DNA of 64,000 nt, from positions 1 through 64,000 of the forward strand of contig SCNI01000003.1 of NCBI GenBank assembly GCA_005502775.1, given 5' to 3'. The position numbers and the translations under genes are program-made. Shown one piece after another: positions 25,654-33,766 of the stretch (within the stretch, counting starts at the first letter, position 1; each line of letters opens with the position of its first letter). The DNA comes from Microbacteriaceae bacterium 3FA27C10 (GTDB taxonomy: Bacteria; Actinomycetota; Actinomycetes; Actinomycetales; Microbacteriaceae). The notes beneath the pieces are model-generated. The model was not told the DNA's origin and did not search any database. It worked only from the letters and a program-made list of their open reading frames with translations.

Positions 25654-27123
25654 TCATCTCCAGGAAACGGTCAGGTTCGTGCGGCCGCCGACACGGGCGC
25701 GGCGCACGCCGAAACGGTGCCGGCGCATCCAGACGACGGCCACCAGAGCACCGGCGGCCAGGAGCGTCAGCCGGGCGATCCAGAGCTCCGGCAGCAGCAG
25801 CCCCGCGGTGAGCGCGAGCGGCACCGCGAGCCACTCCCAGCGGCCCGTCATCACGATGAACGGCACGAGCAGCAGCGCGTACCAGGAGTAGTGGGGCGTG
25901 ACGATGAGCATCGTGCCGCCGATCATCCAGAGCTGACCGGTGAACGGCGACGCCGGATCGCTGCGCCGCCACACCACGACGGCGAGCAGCAGCATCAGCA
26001 GGGCCGCCACGACGACGGATGCGCTCCCCGGCGCCACGAGCGACACCAGCGCGAAGCGGGTGCCGTCGTCATAGCCCTCCTCGGAGAGGTAGCCGGGCAG
26101 GTAGCCGATCACGCCGATGCCCGAGAGCAGCACGTAGGGAACGTAGAGCACCGCGAAGGTGAGGCTGGCAGCCACGATCACCTTCCACGGCTGGCGCCGC
26201 AGCAGCGCGGGCGCCGCGATGACGGGAACGAGCTTCACGGCGATCGCCGCCCCGAGTGCGATGCCGCCCCGCCACCGCCGGCCGCCGGCCACGAGCAGGG
26301 TCGCCACCAGCACGAGCAGCGCGGCGAGCACGTCGACGTGTGAGTTCGTCACCGCCTCGGAGAGCACGAAGGGGCACCACGCCCAGAGCGCCGCCCAGCG
26401 CGGGTCGAGTTCACGCTTGCGCAGCGCCAGCAGCAGGGCCGCCGTGACGCCGAGCGAGAGCAGCAGGCCGGAGGCCTGCAGAGGCCAGTAGGGCGCGTCC
26501 GCCGGCACCACGGCCCGCACGGCCGCGAAGTAGAGCTCGGCCGCGGGCGGGTAGATGGTGGGCACTTGCGGCCGGTTGATCGTGGTGCAGAGAACCGAGA
26601 AGTCGGGCACGTTCAGCGTGCGCGCCACCCGGCTGCCCTCGCCCACGCACTGCGGGTGCCCGCCGTCGTCGAGCACGGGCGCCGGGTAGAGCCAGTCGGG
26701 GCGGAGCGAGGCGTAGGCCTGATCGGCGGGCGTGTGGTCGTAGGGGGAGTGCCCGGCCACCTGCACGATGCCGTCCCAGGCGTAGCGGGCCGAGTCGGTG
26801 CTCGTGGTGGGCGGGCCGGCCAGCGCGGCGCCACCGAGGGCCACCGCCCCCACCAGCACGAGCACCACGGATGCGCGCCCGCCGCCCGCGCGCCCGGTGC
26901 GGAACAGCAGCAGCACGGCTGCCGCGAACACCACCCAGGAGGCCACGGCGAAGAACACGAGGCCGCCGGCGTCGGCGGGGTCGAAGAAGCCCACCGAGGT
27001 GGTTCCCAGCAATGTAAGCGCGGTGAGCGCCGCGAGCAGAACGGCGGTGGCCACGACCGCGGCGGTGCGCCGCCCGCGCGAGCGTCGGGTGGCGACGTCG
27101 GCAGACGCGGCCGGCTTGCTCAT
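25654..27123 (-). CDS. GT-C (GT87/DUF2029-like) membrane glycosyltransferase
   Basis: A polytopic membrane protein of 489 residues with about 11-12 hydrophobic segments. A large extracytoplasmic loop after the third segment carries Asp-containing motifs (TSTDSARYAWDG, YPPAAELYFAA), as in polyprenyl-phosphate-dependent mannosyltransferases of the GT87/DUF2029 group. The ATG at 27123 overlaps the stop of the preceding membrane protein by four bases. The acceptor is not known. Linked GT2 and epimerase genes point to a surface glycan or glycolipid. Confidence 0.82.
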   Translation of the reverse strand: MSKPAASADVATRRSRGRRTAAVVATAVLLAALTALTLLGTTSVGFFDPADAGGLVFFAVASWVVFAAAVLLLFRTGRAGGGRASVVLVLVGAVALGGAALAGPPTTSTDSARYAWDGIVQVAGHSPYDHTPADQAYASLRPDWLYPAPVLDDGGHPQCVGEGSRVARTLNVPDFSVLCTTINRPQVPTIYPPAAELYFAAVRAVVPADAPYWPLQASGLLLSLGVTAALLLALRKRELDPRWAALWAWCPFVLSEAVTNSHVDVLAALLVLVATLLVAGGRRWRGGIALGAAIAVKLVPVIAAPALLRRQPWKVIVAASLTFAVLYVPYVLLSGIGVIGYLPGYLSEEGYDDGTRFALVSLVAPGSASVVVAALLMLLLAVVVWRRSDPASPFTGQLWMIGGTMLIVTPHYSWYALLLVPFIVMTGRWEWLAVPLALTAGLLLPELWIARLTLLAAGALVAVVWMRRHRFGVRRARVGGRTNLTVSWR

Positions 27124-27596
27124 CGGGCGGCCGCCCGCCGGCGGGCGAGCGCCAGGTAGGCGCCGCACGCGAGCGCCGTGAGCACGGCCACCGCCGCCCA
27201 GGTCAGCGCGAGGTTCAGCGAGTAGTCGAGCGGCAGCACCGTCGGGTTCGCCGTGCCCAAGGTCTTGGCGTAGATCTCGGGCAGCACGAGCAGGGTGAGA
27301 ATCGCTCCCACCACGATCCCCGCCTGCACGATCGCGAGCAGCGCGAACGGCACCCGCCGCCCCCGCTTGCGGGCGAGGATGCCCACCCCCACCACGATCG
27401 GCGAGAGCACGGCGTCGTGCAGGAGGATGGCGCCCAGCATCCAGACGCCCACGCCGACGATCTGCACCGGGGTCTGCTTCAGCAGCAGCACCGCCGCGCC
27501 GAGCGCGAGCCCGAGTACGCCCACCGCGACCAGTGTCGCCCGCACCGCGCGCATCCGGGAGCCGCCGGAGGCACCCGAGGGGCCGGGCCCGGTCAC
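27120..27596 (-). CDS. Four-helix membrane protein of the Moco/GT operon
   Basis: A 158-residue membrane protein with four hydrophobic stretches (VGVLGLALGAAVLLL, MLGAILLHDAVLSPIVVGVG, IVQAGIVVGAILTLLVL and a last one before the basic tail ARRRAAAR). It starts at GTG 27596, overlapping the oxidoreductase stop (GTGA), and ends overlapping the GT-C start. The family is unknown to me. The strict coupling on both sides suggests an accessory subunit of the Moco oxidoreductase or of the glycosyltransferase. Confidence 0.75.
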   Translation of the reverse strand: MTGPGPSGASGGSRMRAVRATLVAVGVLGLALGAAVLLLKQTPVQIVGVGVWMLGAILLHDAVLSPIVVGVGILARKRGRRVPFALLAIVQAGIVVGAILTLLVLPEIYAKTLGTANPTVLPLDYSLNLALTWAAVAVLTALACGAYLALARRRAAAR

Positions 27597-28951
27597 GACG
27601 TCACCTCGAGGGAGCTCAGCCACTTGGTCTGCAGCACGCCGGGCCGGCCGGGCGCGATGATGCGCGCCGGGTAGCCGTGGTCGAGGTCCAGGGTCTCGCC
27701 GTTCAGCTCCAGCGCCACGAGCGTGGTGTCGTCGCCCACGTATTCGGCGCCCATCTGGGTGACCCGGTAGCCGCCCTCCTTCTCGAGGCTCGTGATGGTG
27801 AGCGCCGCGTCGGGGGCTGCACCGACGGAGGCCGCGAGATCCTTCACGCGCACGCCCGTCCAGGTGGCCGTCTGGCTCCAGCCCTCGACGCAGGCGATGG
27901 GGAGCTCGACCTGCGTCTGCGGAAGAGCGAGCAGCTGGGCGCGGGTGAGGGCGAGCATCCGGTCGCCGTTGGCGACGGAGAGGGTCCAGTCGGGGGCGAC
28001 GGCCGATTCGGTGACCTGGGCGGCCGCCGCCGTGCGGTTGACCGGCAGGCCCTGGGGACCGGTTCCGGATGCGCGCGGCGCGAACAGGTTGAACGGGCTG
28101 AGCGCGGCGAAGGTCTGGCCGGCGGTGAGGAGCACCACCGAGGCGGTGGAGAGACCGATCGCGGTGAGGAAGCCGCGGCGCGAGACGGCGGGCTCGGCGG
28201 CGGGGGTGTCGTCGATCCAGCGGAACAGGCGGCCCGTGAGGCCCCGGGTGGTGATGTCGGTGGTTGCGCCTGCGCGCTCCGGATGCCCGCCGCTGGCGAG
28301 ATCGGGGTCGATGCCGGCCTCGGGGTGGGCGGCCTCGGCGCGCTCGGCGGCGAGCCGGGCGATGCGGGCGTCGACGTCGGTGCGGGCCGCGAGCAGCGCA
28401 TCCGCGTGTTCGTCGTCGGCGAGGGCGGTGGCGGCCCGGCGCTTCGTCCAGTAGCGGGAGATGATCGGCAGCTTGATGCCGATGTGGATGGCGAGCGAGC
28501 CGATCACCACGAAGGAGAGCGCGAAGTGCACCTCGCGGAAGCCGAACGGCCACGGATACCACTGATAGGTGTTGAGCAGTCCGATGGTGATCTGCACGAG
28601 CGAGGCGCCGACGAACAGGGCGATCGACGCCCGCTCCAGCAGATGCACGAAGCCCTTCAGCGGCGGGGTCTGGAACAGCTCCGGGAACACGGTGTAGAGC
28701 TTGCCGAGGATGAGCGGGAAGCAGGCGATGCCGGCCACGATGTGCACCCCCTGCGTCAGCTGGTAGAGCTGCGCCGGCTGGGTGGGGAAGCGCATCCAGG
28801 GCAGCGGTTCCTGCAGGAAGTGGCTGTAGAGCCCCGTGCCGAAGCAGAGGAGGAAGGCGAAGCCGAGCAGCCGCCCGAGAACGACCGCCATCCGGGGGTT
28901 CCTCGCGGGCGCGGCGACCGTGCGGCGGAGGCGGTTGAGCAGGCGTTGCAT
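27593..28951 (-). CDS. Membrane-bound molybdopterin oxidoreductase with internal Tat motif
   Basis: A 452-residue fusion. The N-terminal part (about 20-170) has four membrane segments with His residues as in cytochrome b561-like domains. A cytoplasmic loop of about 80 charged residues follows, then a twin-arginine motif SRRGFLTAIG with a fifth hydrophobic segment. The C-terminal sulfite-oxidase-like domain carries the probable Mo-ligand Cys in PIACVEGWSQ. This layout matches the Streptomyces coelicolor protein SCO3746, whose helices are known to be inserted by Sec and then Tat. The cofactor-containing domain would therefore be folded inside and exported. The ATG at 28951 (MQRLLNRLRR) is used. 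Confidence 0.87.
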   Translation of the reverse strand: MQRLLNRLRRTVAAPARNPRMAVVLGRLLGFAFLLCFGTGLYSHFLQEPLPWMRFPTQPAQLYQLTQGVHIVAGIACFPLILGKLYTVFPELFQTPPLKGFVHLLERASIALFVGASLVQITIGLLNTYQWYPWPFGFREVHFALSFVVIGSLAIHIGIKLPIISRYWTKRRAATALADDEHADALLAARTDVDARIARLAAERAEAAHPEAGIDPDLASGGHPERAGATTDITTRGLTGRLFRWIDDTPAAEPAVSRRGFLTAIGLSTASVVLLTAGQTFAALSPFNLFAPRASGTGPQGLPVNRTAAAAQVTESAVAPDWTLSVANGDRMLALTRAQLLALPQTQVELPIACVEGWSQTATWTGVRVKDLAASVGAAPDAALTITSLEKEGGYRVTQMGAEYVGDDTTLVALELNGETLDLDHGYPARIIAPGRPGVLQTKWLSSLEVTS

Positions 28952-29019
28952 GGGGACTCGGTCTCGTCGGGCGGGCACGGGCGTCGGCGCGGATGCGCGG
29001 GGCGCTGTCGGGCGGGTGC

Positions 29020-29664
29020 TCAGTCGAAGCTGTGCTCGGCCACGAGGCGGCGGCTGAGGGCGCCGAAGGTGCGGCCGAAGCGGCCGTCCGGAACGAGTTC
29101 GGCCACCTCGAGGGCGTCGGCGACGGTGTCGATGTCGGTGAACTCCGGCAGCAGGTCGACCGTGAGGCCGGCGGCGCGCAGGCTCTCGAGCTGCAGCCGG
29201 CCGGTGTCTTCCTGCGAGGTGGGCACGCCGCGCACCACGGCGCCGTTGGGGTCGCGCATGGCGAGGGCCCACCATCCGCCGTCGGTGGCCGGCCCCATCC
29301 AGGAGTCGATGCCCGCGTGCCAGCCCGTGAAGAGCGGTTCGAGCGAGGCTCGGCTCACCTGCGGGGTGTCCATGCCGATGAGCACCATCGGCCCGTCGAT
29401 GGTGTCGAAGACGGCCGCCATGCGCTGGGCGAGCGTGCCGGTGATCTGCGGGAGCACCTCGAAGCCGTGGGCGGAGGCGGGCACGACGTCGCCGTCGAAG
29501 GCGAGCACCCGGCGGGTGAACGGCATCGAGCGGATGGCGTCGAGCGTGTCGGCGAGGCTCGCGGAGGCCACCTCGGCCGCCTCCTCATAGCTCAGCGGCG
29601 GGTGCAGCCGGGTCTTCACTCGACCGGGCAGGCATTCCTTGGCGATGACGACGGCTGTGAGCAT
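29020..29664 (-). CDS. DUF2064 (CofC/GT-A-like) protein
   Basis: A 214-residue protein of the DUF2064/TIGR04282 group, a nucleotidyltransferase- or glycosyltransferase-A-like fold. It has KECLPGRVKTRL at the nucleotide-binding start, an Asp-containing LIGMDTPQVS segment and GPATDGGWWALAM. Its family commonly sits beside GT2 genes of the kind found 98 bases upstream here. The precise reaction is not known. Confidence 0.85.
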   Translation of the reverse strand: MLTAVVIAKECLPGRVKTRLHPPLSYEEAAEVASASLADTLDAIRSMPFTRRVLAFDGDVVPASAHGFEVLPQITGTLAQRMAAVFDTIDGPMVLIGMDTPQVSRASLEPLFTGWHAGIDSWMGPATDGGWWALAMRDPNGAVVRGVPTSQEDTGRLQLESLRAAGLTVDLLPEFTDIDTVADALEVAELVPDGRFGRTFGALSRRLVAEHSFD

Positions 29665-29761
29665 GAGTGGATCCCTCGTTCGGTGCTGCGTGAGTGGCGT
29701 AGTGGGTATTCGGCGCGGAGGCTCCGTCGGTCTGGTCGTGCAGGGGATGCTCAGGAAAAGG

Positions 29762-30481
29762 TCACGCGCGCGGGGCCTCGCGCAGCAGCCGGGACATGTC
29801 CCGGATGGCCGTGACGGTGCCGCGGAGGGTTCCGGTCACCTTCGAGCGGCCGATGCGCGGGGTGTAGGGGGTGGGCACCTCCCGCACGACGAGGCCGGCT
29901 TCGGAGGCGCGCAGCAGCATCTCGAGCGGGTAGCCGCTGCGGCGGTCGCGCAGCTCGAAGGCGAGCAGCTGCTCGCGCCGGGCCGCGCGCAGCGGCCCGA
30001 GGTCGTGCAGGGCGATGCCGGTGCGGTGGCGGATGAGGCGTGCGAGCACCCGGTTGGCCACGCGGGCGTGCCACGGCCAGGCGCCGCGCACGGTCGGGCG
30101 GCGGCGGCCGAGCACGAGCCCGGCGGAGCCGTCGTCGAGCAGGGCGACGAGGGCGGGGAGCTCGGCCGGGTCCATCGAGGCGTCGGCGTCGCAGAACGCG
30201 ACGACCGGGGCTGTGCTCGCGAGCAGGCCGGCGTGGGCGGCCGAGCCGAAGCCGCGGCGAGGCTCGCTCACCACGAGGGCGCCGGCCGCGCGGGCGACGG
30301 CCGCCGTCGCATCCGTGGAGCCGTTGTCGACGACGATGGCGCGGTAGCCGGCCGGCAGGCGGCCGAGCACCCAGGGGAGGGCGCTCTCCTCGTTCAGGCA
30401 CGGCAGCACGACGTCGACGGCGATGGCGGTGGGGACGGCGGATGCCCCGGCCGCGTCGGTGCGGTCGGCGGCGAGGGTCAT
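29762..30481 (-). CDS. GT2 glycosyltransferase (dolichyl-phosphate mannosyltransferase-like)
   Basis: A 239-residue soluble GT-A enzyme. It starts DVVLPCLNEE, has a second nucleotide-sugar segment VVDNGSTDATAAVA, and the metal-binding FCDADASMDP. It lacks C-terminal membrane helices. Such enzymes charge a polyprenyl-phosphate with a sugar, which would feed the GT-C enzyme encoded in the same gene set. It overlaps the epimerase stop by four bases, so the nucleotide sugar produced by that enzyme may be its donor. Confidence 0.88.
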   Translation of the reverse strand: MTLAADRTDAAGASAVPTAIAVDVVLPCLNEESALPWVLGRLPAGYRAIVVDNGSTDATAAVARAAGALVVSEPRRGFGSAAHAGLLASTAPVVAFCDADASMDPAELPALVALLDDGSAGLVLGRRRPTVRGAWPWHARVANRVLARLIRHRTGIALHDLGPLRAARREQLLAFELRDRRSGYPLEMLLRASEAGLVVREVPTPYTPRIGRSKVTGTLRGTVTAIRDMSRLLREAPRA

Positions 30482-31602
30482 GAGCGCACCGCCGCACGCA
30501 GGGGAGCGGTGGCGAACTCGCGCATGCCCTCGTCGAAGTCGACGACGGCGTGCCAGCCGAGCTCGGCACGGATCCGCTCCGAGGAGGCCGTGATGTGGCG
30601 CACGTCGCCGAGGCGGAACTCGCCGGTCACCCGCGGGAGCGGTCCGCCGGCAGCGCGGCTGAGGGAGGCGGCGAGATCGCCGATGGTGTGCACGACCCCC
30701 GAGCCCACGTTGTAGGCCCGGAACTCGCCCTCGCCCGGGCCGCCCGTCGTGGTGACAGCGGCGAGATTCGCCGCCGCCACATCGCGCACGTGCACGAAGT
30801 CGCGGCGCTGACCCCCGTCTTCGAACATCCGCGGCGCCTCGCCCCGCTCGATGGCCGAGCGGAACAGGGAGGCCACCCCGGCGTAGGGCGTGTTCTGCGG
30901 CATGCCGGGACCGTAGACGTTGTGGTAGCGCAGCCCGATCGCGCGGCCGCCGGTCGAGCGTGCCCACGCGGCGGCGAGGTGCTCCTGCCCGAGCTTGCTG
31001 CTCGCGTACACGTTGCGCGGGTCGAGCGGGGCGTCCTCGTCGATGAGCGCGGGCGAGAGCGGCAGTCCGGTGAGCTCGTCGAGCGGTTCGAAGCGGCCGG
31101 CCTCGAGGTCGCCGGGCCGGCGGGGCCGCGGGCGCACGACGCCCAGGGGGCCGAAGTAGCTGCCCTCCCCGTAGACGACCATGGAGGAGGCGAACACGAG
31201 CCGGCGCGCCCCGGCCTCCGCCATCGCGCCGAGCAGCACGGCCGTGCCGAGCTCGTTCGACGAGACGTAGTCGGGCGCATCCGAGAAGTCGACGCCGAGG
31301 CCCACCTTGCCGGCCTGGTGGCACACCACGTCGACGCCCTCGAGGGCTGCGGCGACCGCATCCGGGTCGCGTACGTCGCCGACGCGCAGGTCGACGCGGG
31401 GGTCGAACGCCGGATGCGCCTGCTCGCCCTTGCCGCCGGCGCCGACCGGTGCGTGCACGTCGTCGCGGAACGAGTCGAGCACCCGTACCCGCCAGCCCTC
31501 GTCGAGTGCCTGTGTCACGATCGCGCCGCCGATGAACCCGGCACCTCCCGTGACGAGCAGGCGGCCGGGAGAGGATGCGGGCAGCGGCGAAGAAGCGGTC
31601 AT
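30478..31602 (-). CDS. NAD-dependent nucleotide-sugar epimerase/dehydratase
   Basis: Extended short-chain dehydrogenase of 374 residues. It has the Rossmann motif GGAGFIGGAI, a cofactor-binding VGDVRDPDAV, and the catalytic YASSK (Tyr and Lys), preceded by a Ser in FASSMVVYGEG. It resembles UDP-glucose 4-epimerase relatives. An ATG at 31602 (MTASSPLPAS) is used because upstream codons are not family-like. It is the first gene of the minus-strand set. Confidence 0.9.
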   Translation of the reverse strand: MTASSPLPASSPGRLLVTGGAGFIGGAIVTQALDEGWRVRVLDSFRDDVHAPVGAGGKGEQAHPAFDPRVDLRVGDVRDPDAVAAALEGVDVVCHQAGKVGLGVDFSDAPDYVSSNELGTAVLLGAMAEAGARRLVFASSMVVYGEGSYFGPLGVVRPRPRRPGDLEAGRFEPLDELTGLPLSPALIDEDAPLDPRNVYASSKLGQEHLAAAWARSTGGRAIGLRYHNVYGPGMPQNTPYAGVASLFRSAIERGEAPRMFEDGGQRRDFVHVRDVAAANLAAVTTTGGPGEGEFRAYNVGSGVVHTIGDLAASLSRAAGGPLPRVTGEFRLGDVRHITASSERIRAELGWHAVVDFDEGMREFATAPLRAAVRS

Positions 31603-31691
31603 GCAGGGTGTTCGGAGCAGACTTCCCCGGCGTTTGGTGCGAGTGTTCACACCGCTGCCATTGCAGCGGGGAGCCGACGTAGGGTGGAGGC

Positions 31692-31976
31692 GTGGCACGC
31701 GAATTCCTGCACGACGCCGAGCAGCACCGCTACTCCCTGCGCGTCGACGGCGCCATGGTCAGCGCCGTCGACTACGTCTCGAACGAGGGCACCGTCTCGT
31801 TCACCCACACCTTCACCGATCCGAAGCAGCGCGGACACGGCTACGCCGGCGAGATCGTCGCCTTCGCGGTCGACGACGTCGAGGCCACGAGCGACGCCCG
31901 CATCGTGCCGATGTGCTGGTACGTCGGCAAGTGGTTCGACGAGCATCCGGAGCGTGCCGGGCTGCTCACCCGCTGA
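31692..31976 (+). CDS. Small GNAT-like N-acetyltransferase
   Basis: A 94-residue protein of the short GNAT group (YjdJ/Gcn5-related). The acetyl-CoA-binding signature is DPKQRGHGYAGEIV, followed by PMCWYVGKWFDEHPE, the common end of this family. It starts at GTG 31692 and is divergent from the epimerase gene. The substrate is not known. Confidence 0.88.
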   Translation: MAREFLHDAEQHRYSLRVDGAMVSAVDYVSNEGTVSFTHTFTDPKQRGHGYAGEIVAFAVDDVEATSDARIVPMCWYVGKWFDEHPERAGLLTR

Positions 31977-31988
31977 AGCCGACACGAT

Positions 31989-32080
31989 TTGGCAACCTGC
32001 TGTTCGCCTTTGCTAAGATCGTCGGCGGGGAGGGCTTCGGCCCTCTCCACCAATCGTTAACGGGCCTTTCCTGCGGCCCC
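31989..32080 (+). other. Orphan promoter-like site with two hairpins
   Basis: TTGGCA (31989-31994) and TAAGAT (32014-32019), with 19 bases between, are followed by a strong UUCG hairpin (GAGGGC-TTCG-GCCCTC, about 32030-32045) and a second GGGCC/GGCCC hairpin. The gap between convergent genes contains no ORF. A small RNA is possible; there is no T run to show an end. Confidence 0.3.
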
Positions 32081-32105
32081 GGGCGCTCGGCGCAGCCCGC
32101 TCCAC

Positions 32106-32522
32106 TCAGCGGGGGCTGAGCTTGACCACCGGGATGACACGGCTTCCGGCCTTCACCTCGTAGTCGGCGAATCCGGGCGATCGGGCAACGAACTGCGCCC
32201 AGCCTGCGTCGCGCTCCTCGCCCTCGAGCGGAGCCGCGGTCACCTCCACCGTGACGACGCCGTCGTCGGTGGGCGCCTCGACCGCAGCCTCCGGATGCGC
32301 CACCAGGTTCGCATACCACGCCGGGTTGCTCGGGGCGCCGGCCTTCGACGCCGCCACGAGCCAGCTGCCGTCGGGCTGGGCGATGCCCATCACCGGGCTC
32401 AGCCGCGGTTCGCCGGACTTCGCGCCGCTGGTGTGCAGGAGCACCAGGCTCGAGCCGAAGCGCTGCACCCGCCCGCCGTTCGCGCGGAACTCCTCGATGA
32501 TCTGCTGGTTGAAGTCGCTCAT
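32106..32522 (-). CDS. F420/deazaflavin-dependent nitroreductase-family protein
   Basis: A 138-residue protein of the Ddn-like split-barrel family, with LVLLHTSGAKSGEPRLSPVM and NPAWYANLVAHPEA, the usual F420-binding region. It would carry out F420H2-dependent reduction of unknown substrates. Complete and of normal length. Confidence 0.9.
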   Translation of the reverse strand: MSDFNQQIIEEFRANGGRVQRFGSSLVLLHTSGAKSGEPRLSPVMGIAQPDGSWLVAASKAGAPSNPAWYANLVAHPEAAVEAPTDDGVVTVEVTAAPLEGEERDAGWAQFVARSPGFADYEVKAGSRVIPVVKLSPR

Positions 32523-32576
32523 GCGCCCACGTTACGCCCGCGAAGGTGCGGTCGGGGCGCTACGGCGACCGCCGGC

Positions 32577-33596
32577 TCAGCCGACGCAGGTGACGTTCGT
32601 GACCCGGCCCGGCGCATCCGTCCCCGCCACCGTCGCCCGGTTGTCGCAGGCCACCTGGTTGCCCGCCGCTCGGGCGTCGCCCACGACTGACACGGCGTAT
32701 CCCGGGGGCGCCACGGCGAAGCTGTTCCCGTCGAAGGCGTTGCGGGCGCCCCAGCCTTCGAGGATGACGTGCACCTGCGCGCCGTCCTTGGGAGCGGCTG
32801 TGCCGATGTTGCCGCTGACGACCCAGTCCGAGCCCTTCACATCGATGAGCGAGTCGACGGCGGTGGCGGCCGAGCCGTCGAGCACGTTGCCCAGCAGCTG
32901 CCCGCCCGTGGTGCCCTCCTTCACGTCGATCGTCTCGGCGGTAGTGCCCGAGACGGTGTTGCCGCTGATGAGGTTGCGGTCGCTCGCGTCGGGCTTGCAG
33001 GCCGAGATCTCACACCAGTTGCTCTGGGCGGTGCCCACGTAGATTCCCTCGCCGAACTTCGCGTCGTGCAGCCCGGCGTTCGAGATGGTGGAGTTCTCCA
33101 CGGTGTTGTCGCTCGAGCCCGCGCGCAGGTGCACGGCCTCGTCGCCCGTGCCCGACACGCTGAGGCCCGTGAGCACGTTCGACGAGGAGCCGTCGAGCAT
33201 CACGCCCTTCTGCCCGCCGCTCACGCTGAAGCCCTCGAGGCGCCAGTGCGATGCGCCCTGGAGGTGCAGGGTGTAGCCGGTGTCGGTGCCGCCGCCGTCG
33301 AGCACGGCTCCGGATGCACCGCAGAGCGTGATCGGCGCCGTCGCCGTTCCGGTGACGGCGATCGTGAACCGCCCCTCGTAGCGGCCGTCGGCGAGCACGA
33401 CGGTGGCGCCGGGCGTGGCCGCGGCGAGCGCATCCGTGAGCCCGGACGCCGTGGAGACGAGGGTGCCGGAGGGGCACGAGGCGGGGGCGCTCGCCGGAGC
33501 GGACGCCGGGCCGGCGGTCGCGCATCCGGAGATCGCGGCGAGAAGCAGCACGGTGCCCGCGGCGAGCACGCCGATCGACGCGCGCGTGACCCCCAT
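32577..33596 (-). CDS. Parallel beta-helix lipoprotein (polysaccharide-active candidate)
   Basis: A 339-residue exported lipoprotein: signal with lipobox ISGC (Cys25), Ala/Pro/Ser linker, then a right-handed parallel beta-helix with repeated short coils (FSVSGGQKGVMLDGSSSN, TVENSTISNAG, LISGNTVSGTTAETIDVKEG). This fold is typical of polysaccharide lyases and epimerases such as chondroitinase B and AlgG. It is divergent from the GT2 synthase gene, whose downstream neighbour is a second beta-helix protein. Trimming or modification of the polymer made by that synthase is a reasonable guess. Confidence 0.82.
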   Translation of the reverse strand: MGVTRASIGVLAAGTVLLLAAISGCATAGPASAPASAPASCPSGTLVSTASGLTDALAAATPGATVVLADGRYEGRFTIAVTGTATAPITLCGASGAVLDGGGTDTGYTLHLQGASHWRLEGFSVSGGQKGVMLDGSSSNVLTGLSVSGTGDEAVHLRAGSSDNTVENSTISNAGLHDAKFGEGIYVGTAQSNWCEISACKPDASDRNLISGNTVSGTTAETIDVKEGTTGGQLLGNVLDGSAATAVDSLIDVKGSDWVVSGNIGTAAPKDGAQVHVILEGWGARNAFDGNSFAVAPPGYAVSVVGDARAAGNQVACDNRATVAGTDAPGRVTNVTCVG

Positions 33597-33766
33597 CGCT
33601 CCAGCCTACAAAGGGGGTGACCGCTCGACAGACAAGCACTGCGCGACATCGCTATGCTGACAGAAATCAGCCTCACCCGGGCTGAGGCCCGCACCTCCTG
33701 CACGACCCGTCACGCTCGGCCCACCCAGCCGAGTGCTCTTCTGCTCGAAAGGCAGGCGGCACCCCG

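Noticed and set aside
32040-32051. CTCCACCA looking like a tRNA or tmRNA 3' end
   Set aside because: No TTCGA-type T arm or acceptor partner stands before it; the preceding bases form only a short UUCG hairpin.
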